DNA of 64,000 nucleotides, taken from contig JAHEEK010000002.1 of NCBI GenBank assembly GCA_024640765.1, positions 124,001 through 188,000 on the forward strand, read 5' to 3'. Below the pieces are notes generated by a model. That model ran no database searches and had not been told where the DNA came from. It worked only from the letters and a program-made list of their open reading frames with translations. Positions 25,439 to 32,952 of the stretch are shown here, piece by piece. The stretch's first letter is position 1. Every line of letters begins with the position of its first letter. The stretch comes from Nereida sp024640765 (GTDB taxonomy: Bacteria; Pseudomonadota; Alphaproteobacteria; Rhodobacterales; Rhodobacteraceae). The position numbers were made by a program, and so were the translations under genes.

Positions 25439-26341
25439 ATGACTGCTACAGTTATTGACGGTAAAGAATTTGCAGCGCGCGTACGTGCCAAAGTGGCCGA
25501 TCACGTGACACGCCTGAAAGACGAAAACGGCATTACACCTGGCCTTGCGGTTGTGCTGGTGGGTGAAGATCCGGCGAGCCAAGTGTATGTGCGCTCCAAA
25601 GGTAAGATGACCGTCGAAGTTGGCATGAACAGTTTTGAGCACAAGCTGGACGTGAATACCTCGGAAAAAGACCTGCTTGCGCTGATTGAAAAGCTAAACA
25701 ACGATCCTGCGGTGCACGGTATTTTGTGTCAGCTGCCGCTGCCAAAGCACTTGGATGAAGACCTGATTATCAACTCGATTTCTCCTGCGAAGGACGTCGA
25801 CGGCTTTCATATTTCTAATGTTGGGCTACTTGGGACCGGGCAAAAATCAATGGTGCCTTGTACGCCGCTTGGTTGTTTGATGATGCTGCGGGATCATCAT
25901 GGCTCGATCAGCGGGATGAATGCTGTGGTGATTGGACGTTCCAACATCGTGGGCAAACCGATGGCCCAACTTTTGCTGAATGACAGTGCCACGGTGACCA
26001 TTGCACATTCGCGCACGAAAGATTTGGCTGATGTTGTGCGGGGGGCCGATATCGTTGTCGCTGCTGTTGGGCGCCCTGAGATGGTGCCTGGCGATTGGAT
26101 CAAGCAAGGCGCGACTGTTATTGATGTGGGCATTAACCGAATTGATGCGCCCGAAAAGGGTGAGGGTAAAACCCGCCTTGTGGGCGACGTTGATTACGCC
26201 AGTTGTGCCGAAGTCGCCGGTGCCATCACGCCAGTTCCGGGCGGTGTTGGCCCGATGACAATTGCGTGTTTGTTGGTCAATACGGTTACGGCGTGCTGTC
26301 GCGCGAATGGCCTTGTGGAGCCGGAGGGCCTCACCGCGTAA
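25439..26341 (+). CDS. folD: Bifunctional methylene-THF dehydrogenase / cyclohydrolase
   Basis: A 300-residue enzyme that interconverts 5,10-methylene-THF and 10-formyl-THF with NADP. ATG 25439 is preferred because AGAAG lies 8 bases upstream; in-frame starts at 25406 and 25433 are less well placed. The catalytic lysine is in VYVRSKGKM, and the folate-site motifs LCQLPLPKHLD and PVPGGVGPMTIACL are present. The NADP site is in VVIGRSNIVGKPMA. It ends 4 bases before the convergent pdeM stop. Confidence 0.97.
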   Translation: MTATVIDGKEFAARVRAKVADHVTRLKDENGITPGLAVVLVGEDPASQVYVRSKGKMTVEVGMNSFEHKLDVNTSEKDLLALIEKLNNDPAVHGILCQLPLPKHLDEDLIINSISPAKDVDGFHISNVGLLGTGQKSMVPCTPLGCLMMLRDHHGSISGMNAVVIGRSNIVGKPMAQLLLNDSATVTIAHSRTKDLADVVRGADIVVAAVGRPEMVPGDWIKQGATVIDVGINRIDAPEKGEGKTRLVGDVDYASCAEVAGAITPVPGGVGPMTIACLLVNTVTACCRANGLVEPEGLTA

Positions 26342-26345
26342 TCAT

Positions 26346-27005
26346 CTAACGCGGCATCGGAATTTCAATCGGCGCGGATCCTGTCAAAATGGCCCGCGCC
26401 GTTTTTGTGAACAGTTGGCTCAAAGCTGGGTCTGTTGTTTTTAGCCCGCCCGTATAAGTGCCGAATGATGGTAACATCAGGTGGCATTCATCATAAAGAA
26501 ACGCAGGGCGCGTTACAGCCCGCCCACGTAGATTGATCGTTGCCTTGGGGTGATAATGCCCGGATATTTCGCCGGTTTTTGGTGTGGCGATATGACTAAA
26601 TATCAGCCCTTTACGCGTCAGCTGAGCGACGTGCGTGCCACCAAACGCTGTATCGCCCGTATCATGATTTCCCTCGATCCACGTCCACACCCGGCCTGCT
26701 TGCAGCCGTGTGATCCATGTCTGATGCCGCTCAGCAAGTTGACCCGCGGCAGTTAGGTCATCGAAGCTGTCACCAAGACAAACGACGTGGGCCGGATTGG
26801 TCTGATTGATCGCCGTGTCGAGGCGGCCGAGCGTGTCATCGGTTTCATAGGGTGGAAGCAACGACCCGCCGCGCCGCGCGATACGCTCGGATTTTCCAAG
26901 ATGCAGATCGGACACGATCAGCATGCTCTCAGCGGGCCAAAACAGCGCGCTGTCGCCGCGCGCCTCTAGGGTGTAACCTTGGAAAATGAATTGGTGGCTT
27001 GCCAT
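26346..27005 (-). CDS. pdeM: Ligase-associated DNA-repair metallophosphoesterase PdeM
   Basis: A calcineurin-like metallophosphoesterase of 219 residues. The metal-binding motifs appear in order: SDLHLG, CLGDSFDDL, EGNHDTG, FSHIA and GHYHPK. A longer start at 27062 would overlap the upstream helicase gene by 19 bases; MASHQFIFQG at 27005 fits the family better, though neither has a clear ribosome site. It pairs with the Lhr-type helicase upstream. In other bacteria these two occur with an exonuclease and an ATP-dependent DNA ligase, which are not in this window. Confidence 0.85.
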   Translation of the reverse strand: MASHQFIFQGYTLEARGDSALFWPAESMLIVSDLHLGKSERIARRGGSLLPPYETDDTLGRLDTAINQTNPAHVVCLGDSFDDLTAAGQLAERHQTWITRLQAGRVWTWIEGNHDTGDTAFGGTHVAQLTRKGLIFSHIATPKTGEISGHYHPKATINLRGRAVTRPAFLYDECHLMLPSFGTYTGGLKTTDPALSQLFTKTARAILTGSAPIEIPMPR

Positions 27006-27043
27006 GTGGTTGTCGTGCCGCGTTCTATGCGCAGCCGCAAGGG

Positions 27044-29479
27044 TTAGAAAGGCACGGCCCATCTTTTTGGTGCTGTCGTTGGCACACCTGCTGCTGACAT
27101 CAGGCGTTCTGCCTCATCTGCCATAAGTCGTTCTTCCGCTAAGCCGCGCACGGGTACACGGCCTGCTTCCAAGAAAAGGGGTGCAGACAGGGGGCTGATC
27201 CGATCAAGGGTAATCAGGTCGATACGGTCTTCCACGCGGCTTAACATTTGCTCAATGCGGCCAAAATCGACCAAGCCGCGCATGGCCTCTTCGCGGGTGA
27301 TCTGCATCATCACGTGGTTAGGGTCATATTTGTGCAACGTGTCGTATAGGATATCGCTGCTAAAGGTCGCTTGGCGGCCCGATTTGCGTGCGGTCGGCAA
27401 GTTGCGTTCAATGAGACCTGCGATGGTTGCGCTTGCTTTGAAAGTTCGTTTCATCACGGCGTTGCCGGCCAACCATGTCTCAAGACCGTCACGCATTGTG
27501 GCGGGATTAAGCATCTCATGTGGGTTGGTTACGGGATCAAGCGACCAGATAAGTGTGGCATAGTCAGTGGCCACAAAACCCAACGGGCCCAGAGCTGCTT
27601 CTTCCATCTTATTGGTCAGCAAAAGGCCAAGGGTCTGTTGTGCGTTGCGGCCCGCAAAACCGTAAACCACTGTCTGCGCGCGCCCATCGTGGGGAAAACT
27701 TTCGATCATCAAGCGGTCGGGGGAAGGAAGCTGACTAGCTTTTCGTTGAAGGTGCAGCCAGTCGCGGGTCGCGGGGGGAAGCTCGGGCCAGTCTTGTTGT
27801 TGAAACATCATCAAGATGCGCTCGGAGAGTTGCGTTGATGTGGCAAACTTGGTGCCCAAAAACGTTGCAATCTTTGGTTTGTCACCGCCGCGCCGTGTGA
27901 CTTCAACAGTCATCTCGCGCAGCCCTTCATACCGAACAACTTGGCCACCAATCAAAAACGTATCGCCCGCGGTGAGTGTTGCGGCAAATCCTTCCTCAAC
28001 CTCGCCCAAAGGTTTGCCGCCCATGCGGTTCTTAAGCCTAACTTTAAGTGTGTCGGTATCCTGAATGGTACCGATGTTCATACGGATCCGCTGACTGGCG
28101 CGTGGGTCGCGTAATTGCCAATCGCCATCTGCGGTCTGCAGCAATCGCTGCCACCGGTCATAGGCACGTAAGGCATAGCCACCAGTGGCACAAAATTCCA
28201 GACAGTCATCAAATTGCGCCCGTGATAGGGTGGTATAGGCGCCTGCACTTATGATCTCAGCATAAAGGTCATCGGCGTTAAATGGGCCCGCACATGCCCG
28301 GATGAGAATGTGTTGGCACAAAACATCACGGGGGCCACTGCCGCGCGGGTCACCATCAAGATCATGATCCCACACTGCGTTCAGCGCCGCGATACATTCC
28401 ATGACCTCAAAGCGGTTCGCGGGAACCAGCCGTGCTTTGGAAGGCGCGTTGTACCTGTGGTTGGCGCGTCCGATCCTTTGAACAAGACGTTTGACGTTCT
28501 TTGGGGTACCGATCTGAATGACCAAATCAACGTCGCCCCAATCAATCCCAAGGTCCAGTGAGCCTGTGCACACAACGGCCTTCAGCGCGCCCGCGGCCAT
28601 GGCGCTTTCGACTTTTTCACGCTGCTCTCGCGCCAAGCTGCCGTGGTGGATGGCGATGGGCAGCTGTGCTTCATTGGCCAGCCATAAATCGTGAAAGAAC
28701 AACTCGGCCTGAGCGCGGGTGTTGTGAAAGATCAGGGTAGTTTTGTGCCGTGCAATTTCACGAAGGACACTTGGTATCGCATACCGCCCACCAGAGCCCG
28801 CCCAAGGAGGCGCCTCATCAATTTCCAGCATTTCAATATCTGCCGGGGCACCGGCCTCGGCGTGTAAAATTTTGCATGGATCAGGATGACGCGCCATCAG
28901 ATGCGCAATCGCGGCGGGGTCTTCAACGGTGGCGGACAGGCCAACACGGCGAAGATTAGGGCACATTGCTTGCAAATGGCTGAGAGCTAGAAATAACTGA
29001 TCCCCGCGTTTGGATTCCGATAATGCGTGGATTTCATCAATGACAATCCGCTGTAGGCCTTTGAACATGCGCGGCGCATCGGGATAGCTGATCAAAAGCG
29101 CGAGGGATTCTGGCGTGGTCAACAGGATGTGGGGCGGGTCAGCGCGTTGGCGCTTTTTCTGGGTTTGTGTTGTGTCGCCAGTTCGGTCTTCAATGCGGAT
29201 GGGCAGGCCGATTTCATCGACGGGTGTTCGAAGGTTGCGCTTGATATCCGCTGCCAGCGCTTTGAGAGGGCTGACATAAAGCGTGTGGAGCCCCTTGTGC
29301 TCGGTCGTCGCTAACTCGGACAGGGTGGGCAGAAAACCAGCCATGGTTTTGCCGCCCCCCGTTGGCGCGATGAGCAGCGTGGCGGGATCATCGGCGCAGT
29401 TTAACATGTCCTGTTGGTGCTGATGCAACTGCCATCCGCGAGCCGAGAACCACGCTGTTATCTGGTTTGATAACTCCAT
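27044..29479 (-). CDS. Ligase-associated Lhr-type DEXH helicase
   Basis: An 811-residue superfamily 2 helicase. Motif I is APTGGGKT at residues 38-45, motif II VIDEIHALSES, motif III GLSATVED, and motif VI QRIGRANHRYN. A long C-terminal region typical of bacterial Lhr-like proteins follows. The family works in mutagen-induced DNA repair together with PdeM, whose gene lies directly downstream. Confidence 0.93.
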   Translation of the reverse strand: MELSNQITAWFSARGWQLHQHQQDMLNCADDPATLLIAPTGGGKTMAGFLPTLSELATTEHKGLHTLYVSPLKALAADIKRNLRTPVDEIGLPIRIEDRTGDTTQTQKKRQRADPPHILLTTPESLALLISYPDAPRMFKGLQRIVIDEIHALSESKRGDQLFLALSHLQAMCPNLRRVGLSATVEDPAAIAHLMARHPDPCKILHAEAGAPADIEMLEIDEAPPWAGSGGRYAIPSVLREIARHKTTLIFHNTRAQAELFFHDLWLANEAQLPIAIHHGSLAREQREKVESAMAAGALKAVVCTGSLDLGIDWGDVDLVIQIGTPKNVKRLVQRIGRANHRYNAPSKARLVPANRFEVMECIAALNAVWDHDLDGDPRGSGPRDVLCQHILIRACAGPFNADDLYAEIISAGAYTTLSRAQFDDCLEFCATGGYALRAYDRWQRLLQTADGDWQLRDPRASQRIRMNIGTIQDTDTLKVRLKNRMGGKPLGEVEEGFAATLTAGDTFLIGGQVVRYEGLREMTVEVTRRGGDKPKIATFLGTKFATSTQLSERILMMFQQQDWPELPPATRDWLHLQRKASQLPSPDRLMIESFPHDGRAQTVVYGFAGRNAQQTLGLLLTNKMEEAALGPLGFVATDYATLIWSLDPVTNPHEMLNPATMRDGLETWLAGNAVMKRTFKASATIAGLIERNLPTARKSGRQATFSSDILYDTLHKYDPNHVMMQITREEAMRGLVDFGRIEQMLSRVEDRIDLITLDRISPLSAPLFLEAGRVPVRGLAEERLMADEAERLMSAAGVPTTAPKRWAVPF

Positions 29480-29639
29480 GCTTTAGTAAATAGATTTCCT
29501 TTTCAAAAAACTATGTTTCTAGTGAGTTTACTTTACGAATCTGTTGCACCCTTAGTCATCAAGTTTGGATATCATCGCCTCATTGTCAGGAAACAAGTAA
29601 CAGATCGGACTTAACATAATCCGCTTGGTTTGGGAGGAA
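29480..29639. other. AT-rich spacer between the secretin and helicase genes
   Basis: The region upstream of the helicase start and downstream of the secretin stop. It is visibly richer in A and T than the rest of the window and contains no gene or clear terminator. It appears to mark one edge of the accessory patch that runs to about 31350. Confidence 0.4.
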
Positions 29640-30905
29640 TTATTCTTCTTTCGAGCTTGTGATGCTTGGCGTGATAATAATTGCGAGTTCTGATTGGTTG
29701 TTTAGGTAATCAGGGCTTTCGAAAATTGAACCAATAAAAGGTATATCACGAAGGATATTCTTATGACCGGCAAGCTTTTTTAGATCATCTTCTATGAGGT
29801 CAGTGATCATTATACTTTGGTCTTCAAAAAGCCTCATGGTTTTGCTGACGGTTCGGGTCTGAAATTCATTATGTTCAAATATTTTTTTATTGATCGGGCT
29901 CACATTTTTGACGCTAGATGCTGATAATATCGCTTCTAGCTCGAATAAACCACCTTCTCCTATTTGAGGCTGTATTCTTAAATGCAATCCAATAGGCTTG
30001 GCCTTAACCTCGACACCACCATTGATTTTATTAATGGGCATTAAAAAATCACGTACTGCTAACAAATCTAAATATTTGCCTTCAGATGTTTCGAGTTCGG
30101 TCTCAGTTAAGGTCCTCACAACACCTTTTTGCTCAAGTGCTTGAAGCAGCATTTCGATGTCATCATCGTTTGCATTCAGTAGTGATATTGTAGGCTTGAG
30201 GGCGTCAGCCGTGAAATCTGTAGGGCCCGAGCCCTGATCGATCTTTCCAGTCCTTGGCAAAACTGGTTCTTTATTTTGCTTTCTAAAGCTACTTTCGTCT
30301 AGGAAAGAGCTTTCCAACATCGATGAGTTAAGCGTTTTTCTAACATTGTGATGCATTTCTGTAAGCCGGATAGACAGTCTCACACTAACTGGCTCTGCAA
30401 TTCGCATCAAATTTGAGGTTGCTTCCGGAGCATATCTTTGAGCTAAGTTCATCGCTCGCGAAATATTTTTGGTAGAAGATACGACCCCGTATAATACGAT
30501 CCCATCGTTGGCTGTGTTAATTTCGATTTTTTCATTCGGAAGAATTTCTGCCAGACGTTGTTTAAGTTCCACTATGTCTGGTGTCACATGGACATTCACG
30601 TTTGTAATTAGTGTGCCTTCTTTGTCTAAAAATGTAATGGTCGTTTGCCCTAATGTCTTGCCAAGTATGTATACCGTACGATTGGATAGTGTCGAAATGT
30701 CGGCAATGTTTGGGTTTGCAATACTTAGTTCAGCAAAAGGCTCAGCTGCTTTAACAACAACAGCTTGATTTTTTGTTACATAGATAGCAGTTGAAGGGGT
30801 GCCTGATAAAGTCTGCAAGACTTCAGCAGAGACATTGGAGCTAAAGAGATGCGCCAGAAGCACTGTGATAGTAAGTATTATATTGCTAGAAGTAAGTGCT
30901 TTCAT
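29640..30905 (-). CDS. CpaC/RcpA-like secretin, isolated
   Basis: A 421-residue exported protein. The signal peptide is MKALTSSNIILTITVLLAHLFSSNVSA. The N-domain AVVVKAAEPFAELSIANPNIADISTLSNRTVYILGK matches the pilus/secretion N-terminal fold, then a BON-like segment (ILPNEKIEINTANDGIVLYGVV), and a secretin domain ending in RDIPFIGSIF and SELAIIITPSI. CpaC-type proteins form the outer-membrane pore for Flp/Tad pili. No other pilus gene (cpaA, B, E, F, tadB, C, flp) is present nearby. The DNA is clearly more AT-rich than its neighbours and uses different codons, which suggests transfer. It is somewhat short for CpaC. Confidence 0.8.
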   Translation of the reverse strand: MKALTSSNIILTITVLLAHLFSSNVSAEVLQTLSGTPSTAIYVTKNQAVVVKAAEPFAELSIANPNIADISTLSNRTVYILGKTLGQTTITFLDKEGTLITNVNVHVTPDIVELKQRLAEILPNEKIEINTANDGIVLYGVVSSTKNISRAMNLAQRYAPEATSNLMRIAEPVSVRLSIRLTEMHHNVRKTLNSSMLESSFLDESSFRKQNKEPVLPRTGKIDQGSGPTDFTADALKPTISLLNANDDDIEMLLQALEQKGVVRTLTETELETSEGKYLDLLAVRDFLMPINKINGGVEVKAKPIGLHLRIQPQIGEGGLFELEAILSASSVKNVSPINKKIFEHNEFQTRTVSKTMRLFEDQSIMITDLIEDDLKKLAGHKNILRDIPFIGSIFESPDYLNNQSELAIIITPSITSSKEE

Positions 30906-31212
30906 CGCGTCTGTCCACTGATTTGCATTTACGTTATGAGAATGTAATTTGTATCGCCTTGCAATCGAGTAACAGCATTGCTGAGTTTAATGCCATGATT
31001 TTTTCAATCTTTTATGCCATGTTAATGTTGACGATTTTAACGTAGATGAATAGTCGGGATCCAATTGAGGTTCTCTCCATTAGTTACAGATTGACCATGT
31101 CAATTAGTTAATCCACCAAAGTCATGGTGCGACAACCGTTGTAACCATTAAGTTCCATGCTGAATTGATAACCGGATTTCAAGTGCGCTGAATGTGGTGA
31201 AACTGCCGTACG
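30906..31212. other. AT-rich non-coding region upstream of the secretin gene
   Basis: No supported gene. It should hold the secretin promoter (minus strand), which I cannot place. A palindrome ATTGAC-CAT-GTCAAT lies at 31090-31104 and resembles a regulator site but is not a standard FNR box. Frames that cross this stretch on the minus strand (for example 31108-31293) show no recognisable product. Confidence 0.4.
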
Positions 31213-31311
31213 ATGAGCCGTTTGGCCGAACAGCTTGATGCCGAACTTGATCGTATGCGGCGGTTTGTAGGGCTTGATCGGGTTGTATGGCAAAGTGAGC
31301 GGGGCTAACCT
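31213..31311 (+). pseudogene. Possible remnant: C-terminal end of a lost plus-strand gene
   Basis: A 32-codon frame, MSRLAEQLDAELDRMRRFVG then LDRVVWQSERG and a stop, reads like the amphipathic C-terminus of a normal GC-rich gene, unlike the AT-rich DNA to its left. Upstream the frame is closed by TGA at 31198. It is followed 14 bases later by a plus-strand terminator (31326-31353) that serves no other gene. I do not recognise the parent family. It could also be a short independent gene. Confidence 0.3.
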
Positions 31312-31325
31312 GTGCCAACGACAAA

Positions 31326-31353
31326 GGGCGCACCATTGGCGCGCCCATTTTTT
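31326..31353 (+). terminator. Terminator, plus-strand orientation stronger
   Basis: GGGCGC (31326-31331) pairs with GCGCCC (31341-31346), with extra CC/GG pairing in the loop region, and is followed on the plus strand by ATTTTTT. On the minus strand the stem is followed by TTTGT, so it may also serve the scoB gene ending at 31401. Confidence 0.7.
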
Positions 31354-31400
31354 CTGCTAGATACACGTCCGTCCCTAACGGGATCGGTGCCCTAAGCCTG

Positions 31401-32024
31401 TTAAACAATCGTGGCTTGCGTTGCTGCGCGTAGTTGTTCTTCGCTCACGCCTTTGGCGGTCTCAACTATCCGCAGGCCGCCCTTTACCACGTCCAAAACA
31501 CCCAAGTTGGTGATGATGCGGTTTACCACCGCTTGGCCCGTTAAAGGCAGGGTGCATTTCTTAAGCAGCTTGCTGTCCCCGTGTTTGTTGGTGTGATCCA
31601 TGACAACGACAACACGGCCCACACCAGCCACCAGATCCATCGCGCCGCCCATGCCTTTGACCAGCTTGCCTGGGATCATCCAGTTCGCCAGATCACCGTT
31701 TTCATCCACCTCCATGGCGCCCAGAATGGCCATGGCAATCTTTCCGCCGCGGATCATTCCAAAAGAAGTAGCGCTGTCAAAGTAGGCGGTGTTGGGCAGC
31801 TCTGTAATTGTCTGCTTGCCCGCGTTGATTAAGTCGGCGTCAACTGCGTCCTCGGTCGGGAAAGGGCCCATACCAAGCATGCCGTTTTCCGATTGCAGCG
31901 TCACCTCAACGCCCTCAGGAATAAAATTCGGCACCAAAGTCGGAATGCCGATCCCGAGGTTCACATACGTGCCGTCTTCAAGTTCAAGCGCTGCGCGTGC
32001 AGCCATTTGATTGCGATCCCACAT
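31401..32024 (-). CDS. scoB: 3-oxoacid CoA-transferase, subunit B
   Basis: A 207-residue beta subunit. The catalytic glutamate lies in VTLQSENGMLGMGPFP, which forms the glutamyl-CoA thioester during transfer. The N-terminal VNLGIGIPTLVPNFIP and the C-terminal LPLTGQAVVNRIITNLGVLDV are typical of succinyl-CoA:3-ketoacid CoA-transferase. It begins one base after the subunit A stop. The enzyme activates acetoacetate with CoA from succinyl-CoA, feeding ketone bodies or polyhydroxybutyrate breakdown into acetyl-CoA. Confidence 0.95.
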   Translation of the reverse strand: MWDRNQMAARAALELEDGTYVNLGIGIPTLVPNFIPEGVEVTLQSENGMLGMGPFPTEDAVDADLINAGKQTITELPNTAYFDSATSFGMIRGGKIAMAILGAMEVDENGDLANWMIPGKLVKGMGGAMDLVAGVGRVVVVMDHTNKHGDSKLLKKCTLPLTGQAVVNRIITNLGVLDVVKGGLRIVETAKGVSEEQLRAATQATIV

Positions 32025-32025
32025 G

Positions 32026-32724
32026 TTATGCGCTCCTCACGGTTTGTTGCTCAATCCGCTTTTCATGCTCGCCTTGGATCAAGCGGTGCACGTAAATGCC
32101 GGGAAGGTGGATGTGATCGGGGTCAAGGCTGCCGACGGGCACAATCTCTTCCACTTCCAGCACACACATCTTGCCGCACATAGCCGCTGGCGGATTAAAG
32201 TTGCGCGCTGTTTTGCGGAATATCGCGTTGCCGGTCTCGTCGGCTTTCCATGCCTTCACGATGGACAGATCGGCAAAAATGCCTTCCTCCATGATATAGG
32301 TTTCGCCGCCAAAATCGCGGTTGTCTTTGCCTTCTGCGATCACGGTACCCACGCCAGTTTTGGTGTAAAATCCGGGGATACCGCAGCCGCCCGCGCGCAT
32401 CCGTTCCGCCAAAGTGCCTTGGGGGTTAAATTCCAACTCCAACTCGCCGGACAGGTATTGGCGCATAAACTCGGCGTTCTCACCAACGTAGGACGAGATC
32501 ATTTTCTTGACCTGACGGGTTTGCAGCAAGATCCCGATGCCAAAATCATCGACGCCGGCGTTGTTGGATGCAAAGGTCAAATCCTTGGTGCCCGCCTCCT
32601 TGATTGCCTGCAACAGTAACTCGGGAATGCCGCACAGCCCGAACCCGCCGGCCGCAATAAACATGCCGTCGCGCAAAACACCCTGAAGAGCACTCGCCGC
32701 GTCTGGATAGATTTTCGTCATCAA
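32026..32724 (-). CDS. scoA: 3-oxoacid CoA-transferase, subunit A
   Basis: A 232-residue alpha subunit with the CoA-binding motif AAGGFGLCGIPELLLQAI near residue 20 and GGCGIPGFYTKTGVGT. The start ATG 32724 follows GAGGG with 7-base spacing. It forms a two-gene operon with scoB. A candidate promoter (32747-32776) and a perfect 22-bp palindrome (32791-32812) lie upstream, indicating regulation by a DNA-binding protein not encoded nearby. Confidence 0.95.
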   Translation of the reverse strand: MMTKIYPDAASALQGVLRDGMFIAAGGFGLCGIPELLLQAIKEAGTKDLTFASNNAGVDDFGIGILLQTRQVKKMISSYVGENAEFMRQYLSGELELEFNPQGTLAERMRAGGCGIPGFYTKTGVGTVIAEGKDNRDFGGETYIMEEGIFADLSIVKAWKADETGNAIFRKTARNFNPPAAMCGKMCVLEVEEIVPVGSLDPDHIHLPGIYVHRLIQGEHEKRIEQQTVRSA

Positions 32725-32746
32725 ACCACCCTCTAAATTTCTATCT

Positions 32747-32776
32747 TATAAAGAGCGTCCAGCAGCAGAGAGTCAA
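32747..32776 (-). promoter_or_regulatory. Candidate scoAB promoter
   Basis: On the minus strand TTGACT (32771-32776) and TTTATA (32747-32752) are spaced by 18 bases, 22 bases before the scoA start. This fits a sigma-70-type promoter with slightly long spacing. Confidence 0.45.
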
Positions 32777-32790
32777 TGCACGTGCAGCAG

Positions 32791-32812
32791 AAATTGCAAC
32801 CGGTTGCAATTT
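32791..32812. promoter_or_regulatory. Perfect 22-bp palindrome, LacI-family operator type
   Basis: The core is TTGCAACCGGTTGCAA, extended by AAA on the left and TTT on the right, giving a perfect dyad of 22 bases. The central CG with TGCAA/TTGCA arms is the hallmark of LacI-family operators. It lies about 67 bases before the scoA start, just upstream of the candidate -35. No LacI-type gene is in the window. Confidence 0.6.
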
Positions 32813-32910
32813 TCGGTGAGGAGTTTAGTTATCGAAGGTGCGTAGTTCATAAAAGCATCAAAGAAATGAATTGAAGCGGCACGAACACCTGACTTCGCGA
32901 GCATCAGATA

Positions 32911-32948
32911 AAATGAAGCCGCCAAACCCGAAGTCAGGCTGGCGGCTT
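32911..32948 (-). terminator. Terminator of topA
   Basis: Arms AAGCCGCCA and TGGCGGCTT (9 bp) with a 15-base loop, starting 4 bases after the topA stop on the minus strand, then ATTTTAT. It separates topA from scoAB. Confidence 0.75.
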
Positions 32949-32952
32949 TAAA

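Noticed and set aside
31090..31104. ATTGAC-CAT-GTCAAT as an FNR box
   Set aside because: The spacer is 3 and the half-sites are TTGAC/GTCAA, so the geometry does not match TTGAT-N4-ATCAA; left as an unassigned palindrome.
31108..31408. Two minus-strand frames (61 and 86 codons) in the secretin-scoB gap, considered as transposase remnants
   Set aside because: No transposase motif, terminal inverted repeats or target duplication could be seen.
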